Of a stretch of 64,000 nucleotides of DNA, positions 35,941-49,359 are shown piece by piece. The position numbers and the translations under genes are program-made. Source of the DNA: Sipunculus nudus (taxonomy: Eukaryota; Annelida; Sipuncula; Golfingiida; Sipunculidae); contig CM049306.1 of NCBI GenBank assembly GCA_026874595.1, positions 4,604,019 to 4,668,018 on the forward strand. The letters run 5' to 3'. Below the pieces are notes generated by a model that was not told where the DNA came from, ran no database searches, and saw nothing but the letters and a program-made list of their open reading frames with translations. Numbering within the stretch: position 1 is the first letter of the stretch; each line of letters starts with the position of its first letter.

Positions 35941-38900
35941 AAACAAGTGCAAATATGATAAAGTGCAGGACTATACTATGGACTTGTAACCAGCTCTGCG
36001 GCAAAGAGAGGAGAATTTTGACACCGTCTGTCTCAGTTTCAAAGCAAATATTTAATTGTGGAACAAGTAAAACACAAACACTGTAAGTTAAATTGAAATA
36101 GTACCCGCAAACAAACTGTTTGAAATGAAAGGCATTCAGCTTTGACTAAAATCATGACTCCTATGCTACCATCAATCAATTCACTGAAAAAGTACACGAG
36201 TCATGTTTTCATGGCCATTAGCTTGTTGGCTCGTCTTCAGTACTTAAGTTGTGTTAACTGGGCCTGTAAAATTGTCCATTTCTTCAAGTTAATGGTTGAA
36301 TATTTTTTTTTTCAGAGATCATTTTAATGAAACATTTTTATTGACTCAGCACTTCTACAATAAACGTTATCCCCTTCCGTAAAAAATAACTTCATTATAT
36401 ATATATATATATGATCCTTGTGTCATGTTGTCACCATTTTTTTGTTCTGAACCTGAATACTTTTGTTTTAAATTTGTCTTACCTGATTCTTTCAGTTTTA
36501 ATGGTCCATGGTAAAAAGAAACAAATGGTTAAAATAAGGATTCTTATTGTATTTATCCACTTTTAAATATTCTCCTTTATGCTGTAGAAAGCAATTTGAC
36601 GGGGACATACCAATGTATTTTTGTGTGTAAAATCAACTGCTTTCTATTTTTCAGCATGATTATCTGTAGACCCGAAAATCAACCCTTACATGCTCTTTGG
36701 TAAGAAAGAATTTTTACGATTTTGATTCTAATTCTGCAGTTTGCCAAGCTGGCAGCCTTGGGCAATTTTTATAAACGTTGATTGAAAAAGTGTAATCATA
36801 GTCAAATCTGTGTAATTTTCAGCTTATCTAAACAGGAAACCCTGGTGTAATTTCATCTGTATCTTTAGCTACTGTTGTGAAACATGTTGATCACTTAATT
36901 TCTGAAAGCAGTAAATGAAGGTACAGAAAACAATTTTACATGTAGCAGGCATGAATTCTCACCAACTGCATTTTTACAGTTTATAAAGTTTTCGCATTGC
37001 AGTTTATGAAAATAGAAATGATTAATAGAACTAATTAAACCCTTATGAAAAAAATGCTGTAAGAGTTTTGATAAAATGTTGTTTTAAAAAAATGTCTTCA
37101 CCTTGATACATTTATGTAATCAAAGGCTTTAAAGAGTGCCATTAATAATAAAAAAACAACAACAACAAAGCAAAATAAAGTACATCAGAGCTCCTCCCAA
37201 TATACTTAAGACATGCATATCATGCTGGAATGTTATCTATGGAATATTTGAAGCAATCCTGCACTACAGTAACTGTATGTATTCGATCCTTGGTTTAACT
37301 GCTTTCAAGAAATCATTTCGGTTAATGTTTGAAAACCAGTAAATTTAGCTGCATTACCAAAAAATGTTCAAGGCTATACATTCTCACAAACTCTTTTTGT
37401 AATGAATTATAAATACTGATAAATCAATAATGAAACATACAAGTGTAAAAAAAAAGTCCAAAGTGAGACATTTTAAATTACCATTTGTAAACCCTGGGCA
37501 ATTGATGTAATTAGAGGCTTTATTGATGCCTATTCATTTACCAATATTTCCAGAAAAAAAGTTTCAGGGAAGCCCGCAAAAGGCCTCATACATAAGTTAT
37601 ACCATCCTTAAACACTCCCTGTCACAGTAAGTGATGATAGTAGATAATCTGAATTTATTTCCAATGTACACTGAAGAAAAACAAACACAAATAAAAGTAG
37701 GCCCTGAGAGAATAAGCAGCATCATTATTTCATGTTAGCAATGAGCAGTTTCGTTACATGAAACTCTGGAGCCTGAATAAAATGAAGACCCCACCTTAAC
37801 ACAGGAGTGTCATAAATCATTTGTACCATCATACACATTAAAACAACACATATCGCGTTTCCTTATGAAACGGTTGATCCATACACAAAGTGAACCATTT
37901 CCTAACGTAGGTCTCCAGCGAAGTATTTAAATTTTAACAAACACTGCTTAATCTGTGGTTACCTTAGCTTGCCACATGATCACAAGCATCTGAAAAGATG
38001 GCAACCATTTTATCTGTGTCTTAAAGTGAACCAAAAGATTGGTTGAGTATGTTTTAAAATCAAATTGTTATAAATATGCTATAATATTATGAACACAGCG
38101 ATCAGCTAGCAGATGAAGTCCGAATATCTGAATTTCTGGAGCACAAACAAATTTCCATGCTGCTGATACAATGTATTACCCGGATTGTTATTCACATTCC
38201 GTCTGTGCAAAGAATGTTGAGGCAGCAGTCATCTGTGTTTCAGAAAAGTTCGGAATCTCCAGCAGACATAGTATTTAGTCAGATGATTTTTTCCTGGAAG
38301 AAATTTTGTGATTAGAACAGATGGCTGGGCATGTCCCATAGTGTCTATTTATCTTTATGACAGCTAAGATTCTTTTACAAGAAGAGGATGAAAATGATAT
38401 TGAAATGTTTTCAAATGAGATCTGTAAGCAGATTAAATCTGAATTAAAATCAATTACAGAAAAAAAACTTGATTACTGTGACTTGAACTTGTTTTTTTAC
38501 TCAAAGGCTGTTGCTAATACATCCTACTTTGTTGAACATAGTCTCATCACTTGTGTCCAAGGATAGTCACACAAAGAGAGCACTAAGTATTGCACAGACA
38601 ATACAAATGATAAAGTTCTGCTTTTGAAACAGTCAGTGGGGAAACATACTAATGAACAGAATGGGACATGTAAGACTCTTCCCATGGCTATTGAGTTCAT
38701 TAAGCAACAACGCCATTCAACTGAGAAAAAAAGAATAATCAAACAGTTTTAAACCAAGTGACACTTGCCTTATCCTTATGCACCATAATATGGGCCAGAA
38801 AAGACCCAGACCTCCACAGAATCAAAAGAATCAAGGTGTTTCCATTACACAAATAGAAATCACAACTGGAACATCTAACGCAAACTCTCTCTTTGGTATC

Positions 38901-39391
38901 AAAAGTAGTGTTGTGGTCGAGTCTTCACCAAATGAGTCCAAGTGAAAGTCAAAGTCTAAGGTACCAAAGTCTGAATCCTTTAGGTTCTAGTCCAAGTCCA
39001 CCATCTTTGAGTCCGAGTCTTTTAGAGTCGAGTCCGAGTTTAGAGTTCGAGTACATATTCTCTATATATGAGAGGTTTCCCCTATCTGAACATCCCTTGT
39101 AAAACACATCAAACCACTATTTTCCTATGAATACTTCTATACTGATGAATAAAATAATTTGTTGGAAATATAAAATCAGATACAAATAAACGATAATTGA
39201 TATAATGAGAATGGATATCTCAGCCATAGTATTCTAGCCCTCTTATATGGACCATAACAAAATTTTGTTGATTTTAAGATGTTTTAATTTGCAATTTTAA
39301 AACAAACACAAATACACCAAAAATAGATGGTATATGCTATTATTAACCACTCACAGATTTTGGTGCTACAAATAAACCAAGTATAATAAAA

Positions 39392-39423
<32 letters not shown>

Positions 39424-39829
39424 GCAATCTACAGATGTCATATTAAATGTTCATTAATATATATTGCTTTGATACATATGCTAAAGAGCAACCAACAAGA
39501 GCCCAACAACCAATCACCAACTACCACTCCATGGTTTAACCTACAGCGTATTTTCAAATTACGTTATTTCCAAAAATGACAGCCATTTTGGTGGTCCTTT
39601 TAGATTATTATTGTATTTTTTTGCACCGTGGCATGTAACTATTATTGTTAAAGTCTTTGTCCACATTTTATGTCAAGTAAACAGTTTGTTAAAACTATAT
39701 TGTAATTCACATAAATGTAATTTAATTTAAAAATGAGAGCCGGATGCCATTTTGAATTTGTGCAATTATAAAAATTACCCAAGGGTACCAAGCTAGATTC
39801 TGATTCATGAGCCTTTGGAGAACACAATA

Positions 39830-40450
39830 AAAAAATTCTTCTGACCTTGAAAAATGTGCCAAGCTCATCAAATTAGTATCATTGGACAGAAATCATATTT
39901 ATTTTCCAAAGGTAGGTCATTTGTATTTTTAATCCAAGCATTTCAAATGTTACAAAAAAGTGTTAACACTAACTCCATTTTGCTTTACAGATAGTCACTG
40001 CACAAGAAAGTCAGATGTACATTTACTACCCCTTATCAGTGACATAAAAAGTGCGGTTGGTAAGCGTATGATACACCAACTTTATTAACAGAGCCCATTC
40101 TTTTATTTGGAATAATAATATTTAATAACATGTTTTTTATATAATCCATGCAATGATGAAAATTTTTTGCAACTGAAAATGAAAAGATATTTTAATATAA
40201 TATATAAAAAAAAATTAAAAATAAAAATATTTTATTATATGTATTTTACAGTTTTTCCCTCAGAACTGCAAATGTTAAATGCAAATGTGTAACCCCTACC
40301 CCTACATATCTTACACAGGTGGTGCAATAAATGGGTTTAAGGGTAGACATATAAACGGGCTGATACACACAGAACGCTACCACTGATACAATGCTATCAC
40401 ACATTTTCTAACTCCATGGTTGTATGCAATGCCAAAAATCACTGTTAGAA
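39830..40450 (-). repeat. Dispersed repeat, copy 2 of an inverted pair
   Basis: Inverted relative to 35290-35940, about 4 kb away, with clear but diverged similarity. It ends roughly 150 bp from the IMMP2L exon at 40598-40700. Confidence 0.7.
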
Positions 40451-40597
40451 TTGTTCCCCTCAGATGGTACCTGTGACCAAATTTTCAGGATCTGGCTCAT
40501 GGACTAAGACAAACAAGAGAGAATACAGGACTTGGGGATTACTTCACAGTTCATTGTATCATAGTTGAGTGGACTTTTGATAAAATATAAATCTTAC

Positions 40598-40700
40598 CGG
40601 TCCAAACAGGTTGCTGTCCATACTCTGCCCATGGTGGTCCCCCTCGATCCAGCAGTGACCCTCAGGGACCCTGACGTAGCGGTTCTTATAGCTTAAAGTC
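40598..40700 (-). CDS. IMMP2L: IMMP2L internal coding exon
   Basis: A 103-nt minus-strand exon lies between a TACTTTGACAG acceptor and a CCG|GTAAGA donor. Its first base completes a Lys codon from the exon at 49294-49359; 34 codons follow. The words [11 protein letters not shown] and [18 protein letters not shown] are the conserved S26-peptidase block around GDxxxxSxDS, nearly identical in human IMMP2L. This region shapes the active site in signal peptidases. The intron downstream is phase 0. A 56-bp satellite starts about 125 bp from the acceptor side. Confidence 0.96.
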
Positions 40701-40825
40701 CTGTCAAAGTAAATAACTTCATCAAGATGTGCACATCATTTTATCAGAGAATGAACGCCCTGGAGTCTCCTCATTAAACTCCTGGCTCCTGTCTACCTAT
40801 GTCTGCCAACTGCAATAATGCACAA

Positions 40826-42893
40826 CCCAGATGATCACTAAAAAATATAACAGATCACTCTAAAATATAACAGAGCTGTGCCCCAGATGATCACTCTAAA
40901 ATATAACAGATCACTCTAAAATATAACAGAGCTGTGCCCCAGATGATCACTCCAAAATATAACAGATCACTCTAAAATATAACAGAGCTGTGCCCCAGAT
41001 GATCACTTTAAAATATAACAGATCACTCTAAAATATAGCAGGGCTGTGCCCCAGATGATCACTTTAAAATATAACAGATCACTCTAAAATATAGCAGAGC
41101 TGTGCTCCAGATGATCACTCCAAAATATAACAGATCACTCTAAAATATAACAGAGCTGTGCCCCAGATGATCATTTTAAAATATAACAGATCACTCTCAA
41201 ATATAGCAAAGCTGTGCCCCAGATGATCACTTTAAAATATAACAGATCACTCTAAAATATAACAGAGCTGTGCCCCAGATGATCACTTTAAAATATAACA
41301 GATCACTCTAAAATATAGCAGAGCTGTGCCCCAGATGATCACTTTAAAATATAACAGATCACTCTCAAATATAGCAGAGCTGTGCCCCAGATGATCACTC
41401 TAAAATATAACAGATCACTCTAAAATATAACAGAGCTGTGCCCCAGATGATCACTCCAAAATATAACAGATCACTCTAAAATATAACAGAGCTGTGCCCC
41501 AGATGATCACTTTAAAATATAACAGATCACTCTAAAATATAGCAGGGCTGTGCCCCAGATGATCACTTTAAAATATAACAGATCACTCTAAAATATAGCA
41601 GAGCTGTGCCCCAGATGATCACTTTAAAATATAACAGATCACTCTAAAATATAACAGAGCTGTGCCCCAGATGATCACTTTAAAATATAACAGATCACTC
41701 TCAAATATAACAGAACTGTGCCCTGGATGATCACTGTAAAATATAACAAAGCTGTGCCCCAGATGATCACCCTAAAATAAAACAGAGCTTTGCCCCAGAT
41801 GATCACTGTAAAATATAACAGAGCACTTTAAAATATAACAGAGCTGTGCCCCAGATGGTCTATTTAAAATATAACAGATCACTCTAAAATAAAACAGAGC
41901 TGTGCCCCAGATGATCACTTAAAAATATAACAGATCACTCTATAATATAGCAGAGCTGTGCTCCAGATGATCACTTTAAAATAAACAGATCACTCTAAAA
42001 TATAGCAGAGCTGTGTCCCAGATGATCATTTTAAAATATAACAGATCACTCTCAAATATAGCAGAGCTGTGCCCCAGATGATCACTTTAAAATATAACAG
42101 ATCACTCTAAAATATAACAGAGCTGTGCCCCAGATGATCACTTTAAAATATAACAGATCACTCTAAAATATAGCAGAGCTGTGCTCCAGATGATCACTTT
42201 AAAATAAAACAGATCACTCTAAAATATAGCAGAGCTGTGCCCTAGATGATCATTTTAAAATATAACAGATCACTCTCAAATATAGCAGAGCTGTGCCCCA
42301 GATGATCACTTTAAAATATAACAGATCACTCTAAAATATAACAGAGCTGTGCTCCAGATGATCACTTTAAAATATAACAGATCACTCTAAAATATAACAG
42401 AACGGTGCCCTAGATGATCACTGTAAAATATAACAAAGTTGTGCCCCAGATGATCACCCTAAAATAAAACAGAGCTTTGCCCCAGATGATCACTCTAAAA
42501 TATAACAAAGCTGTGCCCAGAAAGATCACCCTAAAATAAAACAGAGCTTTGCCCCGGATGATCACTCTAAAATATAACAGAGCTGTGGCATGGAAGATCA
42601 CCCTAAAATAAAACAGAGCTGTGCCCCAGATGATCACTCTAAAATATAACAGAGCTGTGCCGTGGAAGATCACCATAAAATAAAACAGAGCTGTGCCCCA
42701 GATGATCACTCTAAAATATAACAGAGCTGTGCCGTGGAAGATCACCCTAAAATATAACAGAGCTGTGCCCCAGATGATCATTCCAAAATATAATAGTGCT
42801 GTGCCGTGGAAGATCACCCTAAAATAAAACAGAGCTGTGCCCCAGATGATCACTCCAAAATATAACAGAACTGTGCCCTGGATGATTACTCTA
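40826..42893. repeat. 56-bp satellite, left part
   Basis: Around 36 copies of a unit of about 56 bp, such as GATCACTTTAAAATATAACA followed by a second half-unit and GAGCTGTGCCCCA. Each unit is itself two diverged halves. From about 42400 the unit changes to a variant with CACCCTAAAATAAAACAGAG. The minus-strand open frame of 165 codons at 42410-42907 is a by-product. The array resumes at 48657. Confidence 0.93.
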
Positions 42894-44149
42894 AACAAGT
42901 GGCCCATGGGCCATGGCGCTCAGCTGAATTCATGGAACCTTGAACAATGGGTAAAATGAACTTCAAGAGTGCTAAAAATCATGTATTTTGCCAACAGCCA
43001 TTAGATATAGGTTCCAGTGATTTTATTCTACATCCAACTGCTACCATTTGTGTCCATATGACTAAAACAGTGCTAAAATCGTGTTCTTTCACACAGCTTG
43101 CAGAATATAGGTCACAGTGACATTATTTCAAATTTCCAAGAAATTTTTACAGGGACCTCCCTGGATCTTAATCAAATTAGAAGTTTCTAGGTCCAACTGT
43201 AACCAATCATGCAAATCTGTCCTATAGGGTGCTCAAATCATGTTGTTTCACATATCTTTCAGAATATAGGTCACTATGATCTAATTTCTAATTTCCCTGG
43301 ATGTACAGTTAGAAGCTTCTAGGTCCAACTGTTATGGTTTGTGCCCTATTAACAGCCAGACCACTTCATTTGAAGGTCTTAACTAGATGACACCACAAAT
43401 AATTAAGAAACTAATTTTGTCAGTCTCAAAAATTTCTCAGTCCAACCATTATGATTTGTCTGGTTAACAGATGACTACATCTTTGAAGGTCTCAAAATAG
43501 AGAAGAAAATTGGAAGTAAAAATTGGAAACAAGGCCTACAGGCCTAATGCGAACCTGTGCAAAGTTTGTGAGTATGAATGGAGGTTTATTTTTAAAATTT
43601 AATATTGATCCTTTTAAGTCCTGCATATCTACCTTAGTCATTATGATTTAAGCAAAATGGACATTTCGGACCTGCAAGTTTCAGACTAGGACATTTTAAA
43701 ACTAGAATATGGGTAGTCGACAAGCGACTATGTGTTACACAAATGCCCTACCCCTGGTATTACCGGGGGAACACCCTTTGACATCATGGCTACCAGGGGA
43801 GATTCCCTTGGTATTAATGCCACCAGATGCAGATCTCTTGGGTTGACCAATGACCACAGAGCTGGCGACGCAGGGCTGGAATGACTGATACATGAGCCAT
43901 GTACCAGCCCAGCCCTGTCTCTTAGGCCCGGGACTTGTGAACACTGCACATGTGCAGGTGTCTGTCCCACAGGGCTTTGAGCCTCTCTGGTCCATCTTAG
44001 CAGAAGCTGAGATTATAGGGACCAGGGAAACCTGGACAGCCACATTCTGGTTCGTATTTATACATAATTGTTATGTAATATTAGTCAGGGCATGATTCTT
44101 GTGTACTGGTAATCATGTAGTTTCTTTCGTAAAAAATTCTTGTTGCCAC

Positions 44150-45110
44150 TAATGGACTTTTAACTGCCTTAGTCAATATTGTCTGTTGGATGCATGGAGG
44201 AGTATTTGTAAATTCCCCGTCTCAGGACAAGAGTTGACATTCCAGCCCTTCGTGTCCAGGCCGATACTGTCTTTGCTAGCCCCAGCATCAGGAACTTGGG
44301 ATCAATGTGGGACCAGGCTGCAACAATGGAAGAGCATGTTTGGCACATCTGCAAAACATGCTATTTCCATCTACATAACATTGCGGCAGTAAGACACATG
44401 CTTACACGTGACGCCACAGAACGACTGATACATGCCTTTATTTCTACAAGGCTTGATAGCTGCAACTCACTGCTTCTGAATGTACCAGCTGCGCAGATCG
44501 CTAAACTGCAGCACGTTCAGAACTGTGCAGCTCGGATAGTCACCAGGAAGCGTATGCGTGACAGCATCACAGGAATTCTGAGAGATCTTCACTGGCTTCC
44601 TGTTAAGCATCGGGTCAATTTCAAGGCTTTGTGTCTAACTTATCAATGTGTGAATGGTCTAGCCCCTGCATATTTGTCCGAGCTTGTGTCCCCATATGTG
44701 CCATCAAGAAGTCTCCGATCAAACAGCCAACTACTCCTGCAGCAACCAGTCTCCAGAACTAGATCCTATGGAGATCGCGCATTTGCAGTCGCTGTACCAA
44801 AGTTATGGAATCAGTTGCCTATGGTCCTAAAAATGTGTGACTCATATGACACTTTCAAGAAGAAACTAAAGACACATCTTTTTAGCTTTGCATATAATTA
44901 GACAATTTCTCTAGTTAGTTTCACTACTTACAGACTTTTACTTATCTTAGTCAATTCTCATACCTTTTTTTAGTACTTTAATTTTTATTTATCTCTTATT
45001 TTAAATTTTAACTCAAATTATGCATGTTATTGTAAGGCGCCCCTGAGCAACACTGAGTGTTGGAAGGTGGCGCGGTATTAAGTGAATAAATTATTATTAT
45101 TATTATATTA
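44150..45110 (+). pseudogene. 5'-truncated LINE, RT C-terminus and 3' UTR
   Basis: The plus frame ending at 44901 has the tail of a CR1/L2/Jockey-like ORF2: SIRNLGSMWDQ, HICKTCYFHLHNI, LIHAFISTRLDSCNSLL, QHVQNCAARIV, LRDLHWLPVKHRVNFKAL, VNGLAPAYLSEL and FKKKLKTHLF. About 200 bases later the 3' end shows AAGTGAATAAATTATTATT, an ATT-type tail usual for these elements. Only the last third of ORF2 remains. The open frame is intact from about 44200, so it may be a fairly young truncated insertion. Confidence 0.85.
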
Positions 45111-45299
45111 AATTCAGCCACGCTACCCAAACGAACTAATAACAAAAACCCCATCCCTGAAATACTGTTTATCAGATTTAGGGGTGGGGCCATTTTTGTT
45201 TCATATGTGTATCTGCAGAAATCAGAGTGGGACGGGTGAAGTGAGGCATGGATTAGGTGGCAAGGGGAATAGAGTGAGGTGTGTTGCATATTAGCATGG

Positions 45300-46660
45300 A
45301 TGTCTGCAGCGTAAACGTGAATGTAGGTGGTGCCACCTGTCATAAAATCGAGAAAATTGTCCAGGGTGTATAAACCTGCAATATCTCAGGTGGATAAGTC
45401 AAACCACTGCTGAGATATGAGTGATATTATCCCAAGGCAGATAACAGATGGACGATGATCAAAAGTGGTTGCAGGTGGCGCCACCAGTTTTGCCTATGAT
45501 GAAAAGCTATGTGAGATCTATACACAGGCAAAAGTTTGGCCCAATCGGTCAAACTGTTCCCAAGATATGAGCTTGGATGTCTGCAGAGTAAATGTGAATG
45601 TGGGTGGCGCCACCTGTCATAAAATCGAGAAGGCTGTCCAGGATGTATAAACCTGCAAAATTTCAGGTGGATAAGTCAAACCACTTCTGAGATATGAGTG
45701 ATTTTATCCCAAAGCAGATGAACAGATGGACACTGTGCATAAGTGGTTGCAGGTGGCGCCACCAGTTTTGCCTATGATAAAGAGCTATGTTAGATCTACG
45801 ATGAGAAAAGGTTCCCGAGATATGAGCTTGGATGTCTTCAGAGTAAACCTGAATGTAGGTGGCACCACCTGACAAAATCAAGAAAGCTTTCCAGGATGTA
45901 TTAACCTGTAAAATTTCAGGTGGATATGTCAAACCATTGCTGAGATATGAGTGATTTTTCGCCAAGGCAGATGAACAGATGGATGCTGTGCATAAATGGT
46001 TGCAGGTGGCGCCACCAGTTTTGCCTATGATTAAGAGCTATGTGAGATCTATACACATGCAAAATTTTGACCCAATCGGTCAAACAGTTCCCGAGATATG
46101 AGCTTGGATATCTGTAGAGTAAACATGAATGTAGGTGGTGCCACCTGTCATAAAATTGAGAAGGCTTTCCAGGATTTATAAACCTGCAAAATTTCAGGTG
46201 GATAAGTCAAACCACTGCTGATAAATGAGTAATTTTATCCCAAGGCAGATGAACAGATGGATGCTGTGCATTAATAGTTGCAGGTGGCGCCACCAGTTTT
46301 GCCTATGATGAACAGCTATGTGAGATCTATACACATGCAAAATTTTGGCCCAATCGGTCAAACAGTTCCCGAGATATAAGCTTGGATGTCTGTAGAGTAA
46401 ACGTGAATGTAGGTGTCGCCACCTGTCATAAATCGAGAAAACTGTCCAGGATGTATAAACCTGCAAAATTTCAGGTGGATAAGTCAAACCACTGCTGAGA
46501 TATGAGTCCCAAGGCAGATGGACGCTGTGCATAAGTGGTTGCAGGTGGCGCCTGATGTTATAAAGCTATCAAAGGGCTACATTTGTGCAAAATTTTTAGC
46601 TTGATTGGTCAAACGGTTCCCGAGATATGTGGGTTTATGTGTGGAAACAGATGCACAAAT
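45300..46660. repeat. Tandem units of about 272 bp with paired palindromes
   Basis: About five units, each with two copies of GGTGGCGCCACC or a one-base variant (perfect at 45474, 45603, 45752, 46005 and 46283) and words such as CAATCGGTCAAACAGTTCCC and GAGATATGAGCTTGGATGTC. It lies within the element at 42894-48656. No coding capacity. Confidence 0.85.
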
Positions 46661-48656
46661 GGATGCTGGGCAACGAGGAAAGATAAGAGGTCAACCAAAA
46701 ATGAGGGCGCAGCAGTTCACATCTGACCTGATGATAAACCAAATTCCCTTAAAATGCTAACCAAGTTTTTTCAAACAGTTGAAGGATATAGTTCCAATAA
46801 TCTGGGAATTCTGCATCTAAACATTGTGTATAGACGTCTAGACCCCCCCCCCCCAGCCAGGTCAGTTGCCATGGTGATGTCTGGACCCCACCTGTTTGTA
46901 CTGAGTGACCTCTTGACTTGGATGCTGAAACTCAGCATTTTGTGAAATCTGTTTTCAAATACAGAAAGCCTATTTCAATTGGCTACAATGTTTTTTTAAA
47001 ACTGTATTTACCCAATCTATTCTTATAAAACTGGCAGAACCCTACCATAGAATAATTCTTGTAAAGTTTAAACCAATCAGCTTAACAGTTTCATCATAAA
47101 TCAGTGTATAAGCAAGAAGAGTTTAAAATTACATTTTTGCTTGTAATAAACACATCAATGTAGGTGGCGCCACCAATACCTCAAAATCATATATGACATA
47201 TGTGACAAACTTTGGTATAAAATTTGGTGATTATAGCTCTAGCCGTTTCTGAAATTTTAATCTTAGTGTGCTTTTTAGGACAGATGACTTAGTTCAACCT
47301 CTGTAACTTGGCCAAAAATCTCCAAACCGGAACCATTCGAACAAACTTGAGAGAGATTGTTCCAGGGATCATTTCTGTAAAATATTGGACAATTTGGCTG
47401 GACAGTTTCAGAGAAGAAGATTTTTAAAGGTTTTGAAGCTTTTTCTCTATAAAATCTAAATTAATGCAGATACCCAATAAAAAGCTCCAGAGCACCAAGT
47501 TTCACATGTGACTAATTCTTACATGTAATTTGGAGCTGCTAGCTCCAACAGTTTCTGACTTACAGCCATGGACGGCGGAAAGCCAGCCCTGGATGGCGGA
47601 CGGCTGACGGCAGGCTGACGGACGATGCTGCGCCATCGCATAAGCTCACAGGTTCGCTAAAATACAGGTAGTGCCACCATTTCTGCGGAACCTGCAAAAA
47701 GAGTCCATGATCAATTTGCATGCAAAGAATCTTGCTGATCAATGCATTAGTTATTCACCTACTGGATATTTTGTTTCAAATTTTTAATATTCTGAGAAGT
47801 ACTTCTGAGCCCCATAGCTTGGAGAATATGGGTAACAGAGTCATAATTTCAGGTTTCCACAGAGATATATTCATAAACCTCCTTTGATGTCAAGTTAGAA
47901 GATTCCATGTTAACAGTCGACAGTTTCATTGCAGGTCTAAAAAAACAAAAAAAATAAAAAAAAAATCATAAAAAATGTAAAAAATACAGGGAGCATCACC
48001 AGTCTGCAGGAGTTGATGGAACTCCCCATGATCAATGTTCATGCACATAATCATGGTGATCAATGCAGTATTTATTCAGATATTTGAGCTTTTGTATCAA
48101 AATTTTGATTATTCTGGGGGGGTACTTCACAGCCCCATAGCTCAAAGAATATTAGTAACAGAGACCTAAATTCTGGTTTCCAAGAAGATTATTCATGGAC
48201 CTTCCTAGATTTGAAGTGAAAAGATTCCAGGTTCAGCAGTTACGACTTGTGCCCTGTTAACAGATGACAGTTTCATTGCAGGTCTGAAAAAAAAGAGAAA
48301 AAAATTTGTAAAAATTGGAAAAAAAAATACAGGTGGCGCCACCAGTCTGCAGGAAGTGATGGAACATCCCATGATCAATATTCATGCAAAGAATCTTGGT
48401 GATCAATGCAGTAGTTATTCAGATACTTGAGATTTTGTATCAAATTTTGCATTATTCTGGGGGTACTTTGGAGCCCCATAGCTCGAAGGATATGGGTAAC
48501 AGAGACCTCATTTCAGGTTTCCAAGGAGATTTTTCATGGACCACCCTGGATGTCAAGTGAGAAGATTCCAGGTCCAGTGGTTACGATTTGTGCCCTGTTA
48601 ACGGACGGCCGGACAGACGACGGACAAAGGGTGATCGCTTTCAGTCAGCTCAGCTA

Positions 48657-48822
48657 AAAATAACAAAGCTGTGCTGTGGATGATCACTGTTAAATATAAC
48701 AGAGCTGTCCCCCGGATGATCACTCTAAAATAAACAGAGCTGAGCCCTAAATAATCACTCTAAAAATATACCAGAGCTGTGCCTCGGATGATTACTTTTA
48801 AATATAACAGAGCCGTGCTGCT
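48657..48822. repeat. 56-bp satellite, right part
   Basis: Three diverged units (AACAAAGCTGTGCTGTGGATGATCACTG type) continue the array that ends at 42893. This shows that 42894-48656 was inserted into it. Confidence 0.85.
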
Positions 48823-49293
48823 TGTCGAAAATTTTGGTGTAGAAAAAAGAATTATTCCATCAGTATTGTGAATTTTATATAACAATACCAAGAACTATTT
48901 TAGATTTAATTAGGTGAGGGGATAGGTATTCTCTATTGAAGCCTCACACAAGTAAAAACAGATTTACAGGGGCTGAGGAGTTTATTTCTGTATTGATATC
49001 TGTGTCAAAATTGCCATTGATGAGAAAACTGTTTTCATTCTCTTATATTTATTTCCTTGCCAACTTTTGCACTAGAACTCCAATACGGCTGATCTTACAA
49101 AACTTACCTAAGTTATGGGCACAGGTGACAGATTCCCACCAGATAATTATCTTTTTCCTTGACCTAATTGCACAGTCATGTCTAGGGAGGCTTCCCTTGC
49201 GATCTCTCGGTGATTGTAAACTTCTAGCTACAGAATAGGATGTTAACAAACAGAGGTTGTTTGATGGTATGAAGTACAGTCAGCGTTACCTAC

Positions 49294-49359
49294 TTCACCG
49301 TGTCTCCTTCTAGTCCTATCACCCGCTTGATGATCTGTTGGTCAGGATTGTTTGGGGCT
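49294..49359 (-). CDS. IMMP2L: IMMP2L internal coding exon with catalytic lysine
   Basis: A 66-nt minus-strand exon between TTTTTTCCAG and a GTAGGT donor. One base completes a codon from the previous exon; then 21 codons follow, plus two bases of a Lys codon finished by the exon at 40598-40700. The peptide APNNPDQQIIKRVIGLEGD is the S26 signal-peptidase box with the general-base lysine (codon 49326-49328, in IIKR) and matches human IMMP2L closely. The preceding exon, expected to carry the catalytic Ser and a GDIV-type motif, was not seen between 49360 and 64000. The intron 5' of this exon therefore probably extends beyond the window. Confidence 0.95.

Larger units (their letters stand above)
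25226..40597 (-). other. IMMP2L intron between the two last coding exons
   Basis: A 15.4-kb intron with GT at 40597-40596 and AG before 25225 on the minus strand. It holds two pearl/HINE-like elements, a third nested one, a 45-bp minisatellite and an inverted pair of repeats. Stretches 27905-29469, 31327-33298, 36000-39780 show no gene, only AT-rich sequence, a TA run near 36398-36411, (ATT)n near 39393-39423 and GAGTCCGAGTC-like low-complexity sequence at 38910-39060. Confidence 0.85.
42894..48656 (+). mobile_element. Pearl/HINE-like element, family A copy 3, with nested repeats
   Basis: It begins AACAAGTGGCCCATGGGCCA, with GCTCAGCTGA at 42918-42927, and ends CAGTCAGCTCAGCTAA. The 56-bp satellite lies on both sides, so this is an insertion into the array. 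Inside are family-A-like units (42900-43680 and 47640-48600), a different sequence beginning AACTAGAATATGGG near 43694, a LINE 3' end (44150-45110) and a tandem block with GGTGGCGCCACC (45300-46660). The size, about 5.8 kb against about 1.6 kb for copy 1, is explained by these later insertions. Confidence 0.7.

Noticed and set aside
42410-42907. 165-codon minus frame with YFRVI repeats
   Set aside because: It is the 56-bp satellite read in one frame.
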